Below are positions 43,371 through 53,059 of a stretch of DNA of 64,000 nt, piece after piece. The notes under the pieces are model-generated. The model saw only the letters and a program-made list of their open reading frames with translations. It did no database searches and was not told where the DNA came from. The stretch covers positions 310,001-374,000 of the forward strand of contig NZ_JAGXJY010000003.1 of NCBI RefSeq assembly GCF_019091085.1, in the 5' to 3' direction. A program made the translations under genes and the position numbers. Each line of letters begins with the position of its first letter. Position 1 is the stretch's first letter. Source of the stretch: Mesorhizobium sp. GbtcB19 (GTDB lineage Bacteria > Pseudomonadota > Alphaproteobacteria > Rhizobiales > Rhizobiaceae).

Positions 43371-44537
43371 ATGCTGCATGTCTTGTACCTTGTGCATGAC
43401 GTATCCGACCCGGCGGTGCGCCGGAGGGTACAGATGCTCAAGGCAGGCGGCGCCAGAGTTACCCTGGCGGGCTTCCGCCGCACCACCAATCCGGTCGCCG
43501 CGATCGAGGGTATCGAGCCTGTCGACCTTGGCGCGACGCGCGACGGCCGATTCGCGCAGCGCATCGGCGCGGTCGCCAAGGCTGCCATGTCGATCGGTGC
43601 GAAACTGGGCGCCATGCCCAGGCCCGATCTCATCATCGCGCGCAACCTCGAGATGCTGGCGCTCGCCCGCCGTGCCAATGCCGCGCTCGGGGCGAGCGTG
43701 CCGATTGTCTATGAATGCCTGGATATCCATCGCCTGGTGCTGCGCGACGATTTTGTCGGCAGGACCCTGCGCGGCGCCGAGCGCCGCCTTGCCCGCGACG
43801 TGAAGCTTCTGGTGACGAGCTCGCCGGCCTTCATCGCCAATTATTTCGAGCCGTTCGGGCAGATCGTCGCACCCGTCGAACTGATCGAGAACAAATATTT
43901 CGAGGCAGCATCTATTGCCGCAGCGCCTTCTTTCGACGACGCCGGCCCGGCGTCGCCGCCCTGGCGCATCGGCTGGTTCGGCGCCCTGCGCTGCCGCCGC
44001 TCGCTGGAATTGTTGGCCGATTTCACCCGCCGGCAGTCAGGCCGTTTCGAGGTTGTGCTCAGAGGCCGTCCGGCACTGTCCGAATTCCCGGACTTTCATG
44101 GTTTCGTCCAAGCCGAGCCCTGGCTTTCGTTCGGCGGCCCTTACCGCAACCCGGAGGACATGGCGGCAATCTACCAGGAGGTGCATTTCTCCTGGGCGAT
44201 CGATTTCTTCGAAGCCGGCCAGAATTCCGAATGGCTGCTGCCGAACCGCCTCTATGAGGGCTGCCGCTTCGGCGCCGTGCCGATCTCGATGGCGGACACC
44301 GAAACCGGCCGGTTCCTGAAACAGAAGGATATCGGCGTGCTTCTGTCCGAGGCGACGGTTGAGGGCATCGAGGCGATGCTGGGCCGGATCGACCAGGATG
44401 GATATCGCGGTCTGAAGTCGCGGGTGCTGGCCCGCAATCCGCGAACCTGGAGCTACGACCGCGGCGACTGCGCGGCCTTCGTCGAAAAACTGCGCGGCCT
44501 CGCTGCCATGCCTTCGACTTTTGCGGCGGCGGCGTAA
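43371..44537 (+). CDS. exoL: Glycosyltransferase, ExoL-like
   Basis: 388 residues, GT-B like, near ExoL (~400). Starts MLHVLYLVHDVSDPAVRRRV; donor-half features include WRIGWFGALRCRRSLELL and NRLYEGCRFGAVPISM. ExoL adds a beta-1,4-glucose early in the succinoglycan repeat. First gene of the exoL-A-M-O-N-P run, as in Sinorhizobium. The stop overlaps the exoA start (TAATG). Confidence 0.8.
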   Translation: MLHVLYLVHDVSDPAVRRRVQMLKAGGARVTLAGFRRTTNPVAAIEGIEPVDLGATRDGRFAQRIGAVAKAAMSIGAKLGAMPRPDLIIARNLEMLALARRANAALGASVPIVYECLDIHRLVLRDDFVGRTLRGAERRLARDVKLLVTSSPAFIANYFEPFGQIVAPVELIENKYFEAASIAAAPSFDDAGPASPPWRIGWFGALRCRRSLELLADFTRRQSGRFEVVLRGRPALSEFPDFHGFVQAEPWLSFGGPYRNPEDMAAIYQEVHFSWAIDFFEAGQNSEWLLPNRLYEGCRFGAVPISMADTETGRFLKQKDIGVLLSEATVEGIEAMLGRIDQDGYRGLKSRVLARNPRTWSYDRGDCAAFVEKLRGLAAMPSTFAAAA

Positions 44538-45550
44538 TGACGGAGGACGTGCAAAGACCGATGACGCAGGCCATTCCATCGATCCTGATCGTCATTCCCT
44601 GCCTCGACGAGGCCGCGCATATCGGCGGTCTGCTCGACCAGTTGCGGCCCGCCGCGGCCAGACTCGGCGGCCGCATCGTCGTCGCCGACGGCGGCAGCAC
44701 CGACGGCACGCAAGCCATCGTCGAAAACATCGTGGCCTTGGATCCCCGCGTCCTCCTGCTCGCCAACCCGAAGCGCATCCAGAGCGCCGCCATCAATCTG
44801 GCGGTCGCGAGCCTCGGCGAAGGCGCCGACTATCTCATCCGCATCGACGCGCATGGCGGTTATCCGGACGATTACTGCGACCGGCTGGTCGAGGAAGCGC
44901 TTGCCACCGGCGCCGATTCGGTCGTCGTTTCGATGCTGACCGCCGGCACCGGCGCCGTGCAGAAGGCCGTCGCGGCGGCGCAGAACTCCAAGCTCGGCAC
45001 CGGCGGCTCGAAGCACCGGCACATGTCCGAAGGCGAATGGGTCGATCACGGCCACCACGCGCTGATGCGCATCGCCGCCTTCAGGCAGGTCGGCGGCTAT
45101 GACGAGAGTTTCAGCCACAACGAGGACGCCGAGCTCGACTACCGCCTGCGCCAGGCCGGCTGCCGCATCTGGATGAGCGGCAGGACGCAGATGGTCTATT
45201 ATCCGCGCTCGACGCTGAAGAGCCTGTATTTCCAGTATCTCGGCTATGGCCGCGGCCGCGCCAGGAATGTGCTCAAGCACCGCATGGTGCCGAAGGTCCG
45301 GCAGATGATCCCGATTCTGGTCGCGCCCGTGGTGCTGCTCGCCCTGTTCTCCTTTGTCCACTGGCTGGCGGCGGTGCCGTTCCTTTTGTGGGCGTCCGTG
45401 TGCCTCGGCTACGGCCTGGCGACCGCGATACGCCAGCGCAATGCCGGCATCGCCCTGGCCGGCGTCTCGGCGATGGTCATGCATTTCGGCTGGTCCGTCG
45501 GCTTCTGGCAGCAGCTTTTGACGCCGCGCTCGCAGCGCAAGGTGGCGTGA
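44537..45550 (+). CDS. exoA: GT2 glycosyltransferase, ExoA-like
   Basis: 337 residues, close to ExoA (330). GT-A core with ILIVIPCLDEAAHIGGLLDQ, VVADGGSTDGT and IRIDAHGGYP, then HNEDAELDYRLRQAG. Two C-terminal membrane segments (ILVAPVVLLALFSFVHWLAA region). ExoA adds the second sugar, a beta-1,3-glucose, to the lipid-linked galactose. Start overlaps the exoL stop; an ATG at 44561 is an alternative. Confidence 0.85.
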   Translation: MTEDVQRPMTQAIPSILIVIPCLDEAAHIGGLLDQLRPAAARLGGRIVVADGGSTDGTQAIVENIVALDPRVLLLANPKRIQSAAINLAVASLGEGADYLIRIDAHGGYPDDYCDRLVEEALATGADSVVVSMLTAGTGAVQKAVAAAQNSKLGTGGSKHRHMSEGEWVDHGHHALMRIAAFRQVGGYDESFSHNEDAELDYRLRQAGCRIWMSGRTQMVYYPRSTLKSLYFQYLGYGRGRARNVLKHRMVPKVRQMIPILVAPVVLLALFSFVHWLAAVPFLLWASVCLGYGLATAIRQRNAGIALAGVSAMVMHFGWSVGFWQQLLTPRSQRKVA

Positions 45551-46488
45551 TGACCGGCCGCTCGATCGACATCTGCATCTGCACCTTCCGTCGGCCGGAG
45601 CTGGCCGACACGCTGCGCTCCGTCGCCGCGCTGGAGAAGCCCGAGGGGTTGGAGATCGGCATCGTCATTGCCGACAATGACGATGAGCCCAGCGCCCAGA
45701 AGCTGGTGAAGGCATTGGCCGAGGAGCTGAAGCTGCCGATCCGCTATCGCCACGCGCCAGCGCGCAACATCTCGATCGCCCGCAATGCCTGCCTCGATGC
45801 CAGCGTTTCGGACTTCGCCGTCTTCATCGACGACGATGAGACCGCGTCGCCCGGCTGGCTCGTCGAATTGATGGCGACGGCCGATGCCACCGGCGCCGCG
45901 GCGGTGCTCGGACCGGTGCGGGCGCATTATCGCCAGGACGCGCCGGACTGGATGCGAAAGGGCGATTTCCACTCGACCTTGCCGGTCTGGGTGCGTGGCG
46001 AGATCCGCACCGGCTACACCTGCAACGTCCTGCTCAGAACGACCGATGCGAGCCTGCGCGGCCGGCGCTTCAGCCTGGCGCGCGGCCAGACCGGCGGCGA
46101 GGACACCGAGTTCTTCGATGCCATGGTCAAGGCCGGCGGCCGTATCGCCTTTGCGCCGCAAGCCTTTGTCGACGAGGTGGTGCCGCGCTCCAGGGCGGCG
46201 TTCGATTGGCTGCGCCGCCGTCGCTTCCGCTTCGGTCAGACCCACGGCCACCTGATCGGCCACAACACGGGCGGCGTGCGACGCGCCGGCCAGGTCGGGC
46301 TCGCTTCCGCCAAGGCCGCCTATTGCTTCGGCATGGCGGTTTTGACCGCGATCAGCCCGGTGCGGCGGAACCGCAGCGTGCTGCGCGGCATTATGCACGT
46401 TGGTGTCGTCAGCGGTTTGGTCGGCGTCCGCGAAATCCGCCAGTACGGCCTCACTTCGCCAGAGCAAGGGAACAAACGTGCAGCCTGA
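45550..46488 (+). CDS. exoM: GT2 glycosyltransferase, ExoM-like
   Basis: 312 residues, matching ExoM (309). IDICICTFRRPELADTLRS, VIADNDDEPSAQ, VFIDDDETASPGWL (DxD) and GGEDTEFFDAMVKAGG. ExoM adds beta-1,4-glucose as the fourth sugar. ATG overlaps the exoA stop as TGATG. Confidence 0.86.
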   Translation: MTGRSIDICICTFRRPELADTLRSVAALEKPEGLEIGIVIADNDDEPSAQKLVKALAEELKLPIRYRHAPARNISIARNACLDASVSDFAVFIDDDETASPGWLVELMATADATGAAAVLGPVRAHYRQDAPDWMRKGDFHSTLPVWVRGEIRTGYTCNVLLRTTDASLRGRRFSLARGQTGGEDTEFFDAMVKAGGRIAFAPQAFVDEVVPRSRAAFDWLRRRRFRFGQTHGHLIGHNTGGVRRAGQVGLASAKAAYCFGMAVLTAISPVRRNRSVLRGIMHVGVVSGLVGVREIRQYGLTSPEQGNKRAA

Positions 46489-47449
46489 CGTCAGCTTCGT
46501 CATAGCCGCCTACAATGCCGAGGCGACCCTAGACCGCGCTATCGCCGCCGCGATCGCGCAACGCGGCGTGACTGTCGAGATCATCGTCGTCGACGACCAG
46601 TCGCGCGACGGCACGCTGGATGTGGCGCGCGCCTATCCGCAAGACATCGTCAAGGTGGTGGCGCTACCCGCCAATCGCGGTCCGGGCGGCGCCCGCAATG
46701 CCGGCCTCGACCTTGCCCGCGGCCGCTGGGTGGCGGTGCTCGATTCCGACGATGCCGTGCATCCGGACCGTCTGGCGGCGATGATCGCGCGGGCGGAAGC
46801 GGCCGGCGCCGAGATCGCCGTCGACAATGTCCAGGTCGTACGCGAGGACGGCACGCCCGACGACATCATGTTCCCGACCGGCTATCTGGAAGGTTTGCGC
46901 GAAATTTCGCTGGCCGACTACATCGCCGGCAATCTGGTCTTCGAATCGCGCTTCAATTTCGGCTATCTCAAGCCGATCTTCCAGCGCCGGTTCCTCGACG
47001 AAAACAGACTGCGCTACGACGAGGAACTGCGCATCGGCGAGGACTACATTCTCTTGGCAAGCGCGCTGGCCAGCGGCGGCCGTTGCGTGGTCGAGCCGAC
47101 CGTCGGCTACGTCTATCACATCCGCTCCGGCTCGATCTCGCGCGTGCTCGAATTGCACCATGTCGAGGCGATGATGCGCGCCGACGCAGCGTTCGCGGCG
47201 GCATATCCCATGGACAGCAGCGCCCGGGCGGCGTTCGCCAGACGCGGCCGCAGCCTGCGCAAGGCAGCGTCGTTCCTGGCCCTGGTTCAACACATCAAGG
47301 CGCGCGCGCTGCTCAAGGCGATAGGCGCGGCGCTCAGGGATCCGGCCGCGGTCAGGCATATGTCGATGCCGATCGCGGTCCGGCTGAGAAGGGTTGCGGC
47401 AAGGTTTGCCGCGGGGGTGGGGAGACGAAGCATGCGGGCGAGTTTTTGA
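46478..47449 (+). CDS. exoO: GT2 glycosyltransferase, ExoO-like
   Basis: 323 residues. VSFVIAAYNAEATLDRAIAA, IIVVDDQSRDGTLDVA, WVAVLDSDDAVHPDRL, and RIGEDYILLASALASGG. ExoO starts the branch with a beta-1,6-glucose. The GTG at 46478 has AAGGG upstream and overlaps exoM by 11 bases. Distantly related to the ExoU-like gene at 32208. Confidence 0.84.
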   Translation: MQPDVSFVIAAYNAEATLDRAIAAAIAQRGVTVEIIVVDDQSRDGTLDVARAYPQDIVKVVALPANRGPGGARNAGLDLARGRWVAVLDSDDAVHPDRLAAMIARAEAAGAEIAVDNVQVVREDGTPDDIMFPTGYLEGLREISLADYIAGNLVFESRFNFGYLKPIFQRRFLDENRLRYDEELRIGEDYILLASALASGGRCVVEPTVGYVYHIRSGSISRVLELHHVEAMMRADAAFAAAYPMDSSARAAFARRGRSLRKAASFLALVQHIKARALLKAIGAALRDPAAVRHMSMPIAVRLRRVAARFAAGVGRRSMRASF

Positions 47450-47495
47450 TAGCCGGCGATAGGTAGAAATCTTTTTCTCTCAGAAGGAAGACCAG

Positions 47496-48392
47496 ATGCA
47501 GAAAGTCAGGAAGGCAGTCATCCCGGTGGCGGGGCTCGGAACGCGGTTCTTGCCGGCGACCAAGTCGATGCCCAAGGAAATGCTGCCCGTCGTCGACAAG
47601 CCCGTCGTGCAATATGCCGTCGACGAGGCCTTCGAGGCCGGTATCGAGCACATCGTCTTCGTCACCGGCCGCAACAAGGCGGTCATCGAGGACTATTTCG
47701 ACCTGCATCCTGAATTGATCGGCACGCTGGAGCAGACCGGCAAGAAGGCCCAGCTCGAATCGCTGGAGAACCTGCTGCCGGAGGCCGGCGCCACCTCCTT
47801 CATCCGCCAGCAGTCGCCGCAGGGCCTCGGCCACGCCGTATGGTGCGCGCGCGACGTGATCGGCAATGAGCCCTTCGCGTTGTTGCTTCCCGACATGGTG
47901 TCCTTCGGCGCGCGCGGCTGCCTTGCCGAGACGGTCGATCTCTATCAGCGTACAGGCGACAATGTGATCGCCGTCGAGCGCTGCGACCCGGCCGAAACCG
48001 GCAAATACGGCATTGTCGGCCGCGGCGACGAGGTCGGTTCCGGCTTCAAGGTCACCGAGATGGTCGAAAAGCCCGCGCCCGCCAAGGCACCGTCGAATTT
48101 CTACATCAACGGCCGCTACGTGCTGCAGCCGGAGATCTTTGCCCTGCTCGGCAACCAGCAGCGCGGTGCCGGCAACGAAATCCAGCTCACCGACGCCATG
48201 GTGCGTCTGGCCCAGAGCCAGCCCTTCTATGCCCAGCCTTTCGACGGCCGCATGTTCGACTGCGGCTCCAAGGAAGGTTTCATCGAGGCCACCATCGCCT
48301 TTGCCCTGGCACGCGACGACATGAAAGGCCCTGTCTTCGAGATGCTGCAGCAATTCGTCCGGTCGCATGAGCGCCGGGAAGTAGCCGCATAA
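47496..48392 (+). CDS. exoN: UTP-glucose-1-phosphate uridylyltransferase (ExoN)
   Basis: 298 residues, near ExoN (303). Signature [27 protein letters not shown] start (residues 5-27), substrate loop [20 protein letters not shown], and [12 protein letters not shown]. Makes UDP-glucose for the repeat unit and substrate for Ugd. GAAGGAAG precedes the ATG. Confidence 0.92.
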   Translation: MQKVRKAVIPVAGLGTRFLPATKSMPKEMLPVVDKPVVQYAVDEAFEAGIEHIVFVTGRNKAVIEDYFDLHPELIGTLEQTGKKAQLESLENLLPEAGATSFIRQQSPQGLGHAVWCARDVIGNEPFALLLPDMVSFGARGCLAETVDLYQRTGDNVIAVERCDPAETGKYGIVGRGDEVGSGFKVTEMVEKPAPAKAPSNFYINGRYVLQPEIFALLGNQQRGAGNEIQLTDAMVRLAQSQPFYAQPFDGRMFDCGSKEGFIEATIAFALARDDMKGPVFEMLQQFVRSHERREVAA

Positions 48393-48447
48393 TGCCCATC
48401 TTTCGGGTGCATATGCGAACTCGCGATGGCGCGACAGCCACAACAGC

Positions 48448-48468
48448 GCCCGGGCCTTCCGGCCCGGC
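48448..48468 (+). other. GC hairpin between exoN and exoP
   Basis: CCGGGCC-TTCC-GGCCCGG, a perfect seven-pair stem with a tetraloop, no T-run. Probably an mRNA processing or attenuation point in the 167-base exoN-exoP gap rather than a full terminator. Confidence 0.35.
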
Positions 48469-48559
48469 GCATCCTGGCAACAACGTTGCGCGGTCTTTTC
48501 TGGTCACGACGCCGATCTACCAAGGCCGATAGCGCCTCAAACCTGGAATTGGACCGAAG

Positions 48560-50944
48560 ATGAACTATGCCAACTTCCCTCTCGACAAGAGGATGCCGTT
48601 GCCCAACACCGATCAGGAAAAGGGTGAAGACTTCATCGACGTCGAGCGTCTGCTTGGCATGGCCGCCCGGCAGGCCAAGGTGGTGGCGGTCTGCGCCATC
48701 ATCGGCCTGTTCCTGGGCGTGATCTATCTGCAGACCACGCCCAAGCAATATATGTCGGTGGCGAGCGTCCTGATCGACGAAGGCCTGAACAAGGTCGTCG
48801 ACGACATCTCGGCCGCGTCGCAGACCATGCAGACCGACGCCTCGCTGCTCAGCCAGATCGAGATCTTGACCTCGGCGCGCCTGGCATCGGTGGTCGTCGA
48901 CAAGCTGAAGCTCGACCAGAACGAAGCGTTCATGAACCCGCCGCAGTCGGCCCTGGCCAAGGGCGTCGGCTTCCTGCGCGGCGTCGTCGGCTATTTCCGC
49001 GGCAGCTCGGCCGACGACATCCCCGGCTTGCAGAATGTCGACGAAGCGACGCGCCAGGCCATGATCAAGACGGCGACGCATGACTACGCGGTGCTGAAGC
49101 TGCAAAGCGAGGTGCTGGCGCAGCGTAACGGCCGCAGCTACGTGATTTCCATCGGCTACCAGGCGCCGGATCCCGCCTTGGCCACGGCCATCACCAAGGC
49201 CTATGCCGATGCCTATCTGGCCGACCAGCTCAATGCCAGCTTCGACGCCACCGAACGCGCCGCCTTGTGGCTGCAGGGCCGGCTCACCGAATTGCGGGAG
49301 AGCTCGCAGCAGGCAGCGATGGCGGTCGAGAAATTCAGGGCCGAACATGGGCTCTCCGCCAACAGCGACGGCCAGTTGCTGAGCGACAAGCAGCTCGCCG
49401 ATCTCAACGCCCAGCTGATCGTCGCCCAGGCCGACACCGCTAGAGCCAGCGCCCGCTACCAGCAATACAAGGCGATCGTCGACAGCGGCTCCGAAAGCGC
49501 CTTCAACGATTCGGCCATCGGCTCGGACCAGCCGAGCAGTTCGGTCATCATCGCGCTCAAGACCCGCTATCTGGCGATTGCCAAGCGCCTGCAGGACGTC
49601 GAGACGAATTTCGGCAAGGACCATCCGCAGGCGGTCGCGCTGACCAAGGAAAAGGCCGATGTCTCGGCGCAGATCTTCGGCCAGCTGAAGCAGCTCACCG
49701 AAAGCTACCGCAACGACTTCGAAGTGGCGCAGGCGCGCGAGACCGCGCTGCGCGACAAGATCTCCACCGCCGCCGGCAAGAGCTCGATCGACAACCAGTC
49801 GCAGGTCAAGCTGAAGGAGCTGGACCAGCAGGCGCAGGCCCTGACCACGCTCTATCAGACCTTCCTCAGCCGCTATGAGGAAGCCTCGCAGCAGCAGTCC
49901 TTCCCGGTCGGCAAGGTCCGTATCATTTCCGATGCGACGATGCCGCTCACGGCCTCCAGCCCACGCACCATGCGCGTGCTGGCGCTGTCGCTGGTGCTCG
50001 GCCTGATGCTCGGCGCCGGCTTCGGCGGGCTCAACGAGTTCAATGAGCGCTTCTTCAGGACGGGCGAGGACATTCGCGACCGCGTCGGCCTGAAATTCCT
50101 CGGCTATCTGCCGACCATCGGCGGCGGCAAGGCCAAGGAGGCCAAGGCCGCCGACGATCTACCGGTCGATGGCAAGGTGGCCAGCCTCTCCGCCGCCGAG
50201 AAACGGGCGCGCATGCGCGTCAGCATCGACGCCCCGGCCTCGATGTTCGCCGAGACGCTGCGCAACGCCAAGATCGCCTTTGACGTCGTGATGGAGGATC
50301 GTGGCAGCCGGGTCATCGGCGTCATCTCGGTGCTGCCCGGAGAAGGCAAGTCGACGGTGGCCGCGAACCTCGCCGGCCTGCTCGCCGCCAACGGCGCCAG
50401 GACCTTGCTCATCGACGGCGACTTGCGCAATCCGGGCTTGAGCCGCAGCCTCGGCATGGAGGCCGAACAGGGGCTGATGGAAGCGGTGGTCAACGGCCAA
50501 ACCTGGCAGTCGGTCGGCAAGGTTGACCGCCAGACCAAGCTTGCGATCATTCCAGCCGTGCTGCGCGGCCAGTTCTCGCATACCAGCGAGCTTCTGGGCT
50601 CGGCCGGCATGCGCCGCTTCATCGAGAACGCCAAGGAAACGTTCGAGTACATCATCGTCGACCTGCCGCCGCTCGGCCCCGTCGTCGACGCCAAGGCCTT
50701 CGCGCCGCTGGTCGACAGTTTCGTGCTGGTGGCCGAATGGGGCCGCACGCCGCGCAAGATGGTGCGCTCGATGCTGGAATCCGAGCCCTATATCGCCAAC
50801 AAGGTGATCGGCGCGGTGCTCAACAAGGTCGATTTGAAGAAGCTGGCCAAATACGGCTCGCTCGGCGGCTCGGAACGCTTCTTCGACCGCTACTCGAGCT
50901 ACTATCTGGAGAAGTCCGAGCAGCGTCCCAAGCAGGCGGCCTGA
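48560..50944 (+). CDS. exoP: Chain-length determinant and tyrosine autokinase, ExoP-like
   Basis: 794 residues, the size of ExoP (786). An N-terminal Wzz domain with membrane segments near residues 37-55 and ~475-495 encloses a periplasmic coiled coil. The cytoplasmic BY-kinase part has Walker A PGEGKSTVAAN near 592-602, TLLIDGDLRNPGLSR (Walker A') and IIVDLPPLGP (Walker B). The C-terminus has a Tyr cluster (FFDRYSSYYLEK) for autophosphorylation. It sets polymer length with ExoQ and ExoF. Confidence 0.9.
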   Translation: MNYANFPLDKRMPLPNTDQEKGEDFIDVERLLGMAARQAKVVAVCAIIGLFLGVIYLQTTPKQYMSVASVLIDEGLNKVVDDISAASQTMQTDASLLSQIEILTSARLASVVVDKLKLDQNEAFMNPPQSALAKGVGFLRGVVGYFRGSSADDIPGLQNVDEATRQAMIKTATHDYAVLKLQSEVLAQRNGRSYVISIGYQAPDPALATAITKAYADAYLADQLNASFDATERAALWLQGRLTELRESSQQAAMAVEKFRAEHGLSANSDGQLLSDKQLADLNAQLIVAQADTARASARYQQYKAIVDSGSESAFNDSAIGSDQPSSSVIIALKTRYLAIAKRLQDVETNFGKDHPQAVALTKEKADVSAQIFGQLKQLTESYRNDFEVAQARETALRDKISTAAGKSSIDNQSQVKLKELDQQAQALTTLYQTFLSRYEEASQQQSFPVGKVRIISDATMPLTASSPRTMRVLALSLVLGLMLGAGFGGLNEFNERFFRTGEDIRDRVGLKFLGYLPTIGGGKAKEAKAADDLPVDGKVASLSAAEKRARMRVSIDAPASMFAETLRNAKIAFDVVMEDRGSRVIGVISVLPGEGKSTVAANLAGLLAANGARTLLIDGDLRNPGLSRSLGMEAEQGLMEAVVNGQTWQSVGKVDRQTKLAIIPAVLRGQFSHTSELLGSAGMRRFIENAKETFEYIIVDLPPLGPVVDAKAFAPLVDSFVLVAEWGRTPRKMVRSMLESEPYIANKVIGAVLNKVDLKKLAKYGSLGGSERFFDRYSSYYLEKSEQRPKQAA

Positions 50945-50972
50945 GGCGGGTTCCGATCGGAAAAAAGACATG

Positions 50973-51003
50973 GGGCGGCTCAGCCTGAAACGGCGAGCCG
51001 CCC
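50973..51003. terminator. Bidirectional terminator between exoP and the convergent phosphatase
   Basis: Perfect nine-pair stem, GGGCGGCTC with GAGCCGCCC, loop of 13 bases. Read on the minus strand it is followed after CATG by TCTTTTTT. It ends one base inside the phosphatase stop codon. Confidence 0.62.
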
Positions 51004-51797
51004 TAATCTTGTGATGACAGCAGCCGGCCATATTTGCCGACGATCCTGAGCGCGGTCAGCCGCCCTGTCTGAAAGGCGCCGGTGTCGATGTCGAGCCGGC
51101 GTCCGTCGAGGGTGGGAACATCGACGATCGTGTGTCCGTGCACCACCCAGCGGTCGAGGCGGTGTGACGCCTGGAAGAACTCTTCGCGGATGTTGAGGAG
51201 ATCGGCCTCGTCCTGCGCCTCCAGCGAGACGCCGGGCCGGATGCCGGCATGGACGAAGACCCATTCATCCGAGCAGACCATCGCCGGCAGCGTGCGCAGG
51301 AAATCGACATGGCTGGCCGGGATGGCCTCGCGGATGTGCGCGTCCGCCTGCTCGCTCGAACCGTAGAGGCTTATCAGCCGGTCAGGGTCGACGCCGTAGG
51401 AGAACAGGGTTTCGCGGCCGCCATAGCCGAGCCAGGTTTCACGCGAGAGATAGCCGTCCAGATAGAGGAGCAGCGCGACCTCGTGGTTTCCGACCAGGCA
51501 CACGCGCAGGAAGCCCTTCGGCGCCGGCGCCATCAGATGTTCGATCACGCGCCGCGAATGCGGCCCGCGGTCGATATAGTCGCCCAGCATGATGATGATC
51601 TTGCGGCCGCTGAACCGCAGCGCGTCGAGCTGGATTTTTCCTTCCAGTGCCCGCAACTCGTCGAGGCAGCCATGCACGTCGCCGACCGCGTAGACCACGG
51701 TGCCGCGCATATCCATGACCAGCCTTTCGCGCGGCACGGGTCGGGGTCGTCTCGAACGCTGGAACAGGCTCACGGATTGAGGCTCGGGTACTTGCAC
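51003..51797 (-). CDS. PPP-family metallophosphatase
   Basis: 264 residues with all PPP motifs: GDVHGC, GDYIDRGP, GNHE, HAGI and HGHT. This is the Ser/Thr phosphatase or diadenosine-tetraphosphatase branch of the calcineurin fold with two metal ions. Start is uncertain: GTG 51797 gives a basic N-terminus; ATG 51716 has AAAGGC upstream and starts just before the first motif. It is convergent with exoP. Acting on a phosphoprotein of the exo system is a guess. Confidence 0.82.
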   Translation of the reverse strand: MQVPEPQSVSLFQRSRRPRPVPRERLVMDMRGTVVYAVGDVHGCLDELRALEGKIQLDALRFSGRKIIIMLGDYIDRGPHSRRVIEHLMAPAPKGFLRVCLVGNHEVALLLYLDGYLSRETWLGYGGRETLFSYGVDPDRLISLYGSSEQADAHIREAIPASHVDFLRTLPAMVCSDEWVFVHAGIRPGVSLEAQDEADLLNIREEFFQASHRLDRWVVHGHTIVDVPTLDGRRLDIDTGAFQTGRLTALRIVGKYGRLLSSQD

Positions 51798-51846
51798 TGG
51801 TTTGCGCCTCGATTATCACGCCGAATGCAAACAATTCCACACCGGG

Positions 51847-51930
51847 CGGTTAACCATTTCACCGAAACGGCAAACCGCTCTATCTCTTTGTTTTTAGGCA
51901 ATTCCGGACGCTTTTCCTGGAATTGCTCTA
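51847..51930. repeat. Intergenic palindromic element, copy A
   Basis: Degenerate copy of a ~100-base element containing the stem around ACCGAAACGGCAAACCGCTC and the tail ATTCCGGACGCTTTTCCTGG. It shares long blocks with copy B at 58473. It sits in the gap between two minus-strand genes, just past the 3' end of the acyltransferase. It probably works as a transcription end or RNA structure. Confidence 0.65.
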
Positions 51931-51938
51931 GCCCGGGG

Positions 51939-53018
51939 TCAGGCGGCCTTCAGCCGGTAGCGGAACAGCGTATGGTCGAAGAGCAGCCGGACGCGCGGCT
52001 CGGCCTCGGCCGCGATCAACCAACTCGCCGCGATCATGGCGGCGCCGACGGCAGGAATCGCGACAAGATAGGGCACGCCGGCGCGCATCAGGGTGCCGAG
52101 CATCGCCGCGCCGACGACGTCGTGGATGAGATAGAGCGGATAGGTCATCAGCCCGATTCGCCGCCAGCCGCGCCAGGAAAGGTCGAGGCTGAGCGACCAC
52201 GCCATCAGGAGAACGGCAGCGAGGAAGATGATGATCGGCGCCGCGTAAGGCATGGCGGCTCCGACCTTGCTGCTGTGCACGTCGACCGAGCTCGCGATCT
52301 GCAGCGCGCCCGCGAACAGGAACAGGGCGGTGAAGGCGAGGCGGGTGACGGTTGTCGCCTTGAAGCGCATCAGCCACAAAAGCACGCCGACGGCGAAGAA
52401 GGCGCCATGATGCACAAGAGTTAGCTGCAGCCAGCGCGTTTCGGCGAGGTCGGTCCAGCCGAAAGCGAAATAGAGGCACCAGAACAGCGTGCTCATCAGG
52501 CCGATGACGATGGCGGCCGTTTCCATCAGGTCGAAGCGGCCGAGCCACAGCAGCACCCAGACGATGGCGTAGAAGGCAATCTCGATGCCGAGCGTCCAAT
52601 AGACGCTATCAACCCATGGCTCGAAGGGCACGAACAGTCCGGTGCGGACAAGCCGGATCACGGCGTCCGTCGGCCAGGAGAGGCCGACCATAAGCAGCAC
52701 GATCGCGGTGAGCGGCGCGCAGATCCAGACCGCCGGCACCAGCCGTCTGAAGCGCGCCTCGAAGAATTTCAGCGGTGTCGCGTTCTCGGCGCTGAAGGCG
52801 ATGACGAAGCCGCTGATGACGAAGAACACCTGCACGCCGACCCAGCCGGAACCGGCAAAAGCCATTTCGGGATGCGGCGGGATGCCGCCGGTCGCGCGCG
52901 CCGAAATGCCGTCGGGAAAGGCCCAGACCCAGAAGCCATAGTGATAGAACATCACCATGACGGCAGCCAGGAATCGTAGAATGTCGACGCCGCCGAATGT
53001 CGTCTTATGCTGAGCCAT
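51939..53018 (-). CDS. Acyltransferase-3 family membrane protein
   Basis: 359 residues, about ten membrane segments. GVDILRFLAAVMVMFYHYGF contains the catalytic His; VQVFFVISGFVIAFSAEN and RFRRLVPAVWI follow. It likely acylates an exopolysaccharide sugar, filling the place of exoH or exoZ, but is only distantly like the copy at 20579. A palindromic PhaR-like box lies 44 bases upstream. Confidence 0.82.
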   Translation of the reverse strand: MAQHKTTFGGVDILRFLAAVMVMFYHYGFWVWAFPDGISARATGGIPPHPEMAFAGSGWVGVQVFFVISGFVIAFSAENATPLKFFEARFRRLVPAVWICAPLTAIVLLMVGLSWPTDAVIRLVRTGLFVPFEPWVDSVYWTLGIEIAFYAIVWVLLWLGRFDLMETAAIVIGLMSTLFWCLYFAFGWTDLAETRWLQLTLVHHGAFFAVGVLLWLMRFKATTVTRLAFTALFLFAGALQIASSVDVHSSKVGAAMPYAAPIIIFLAAVLLMAWSLSLDLSWRGWRRIGLMTYPLYLIHDVVGAAMLGTLMRAGVPYLVAIPAVGAAMIAASWLIAAEAEPRVRLLFDHTLFRYRLKAA

Positions 53019-53059
53019 GCCGTGCCTTCGGTATGGCCCCCCAAGTGAACTCTAGGCGC

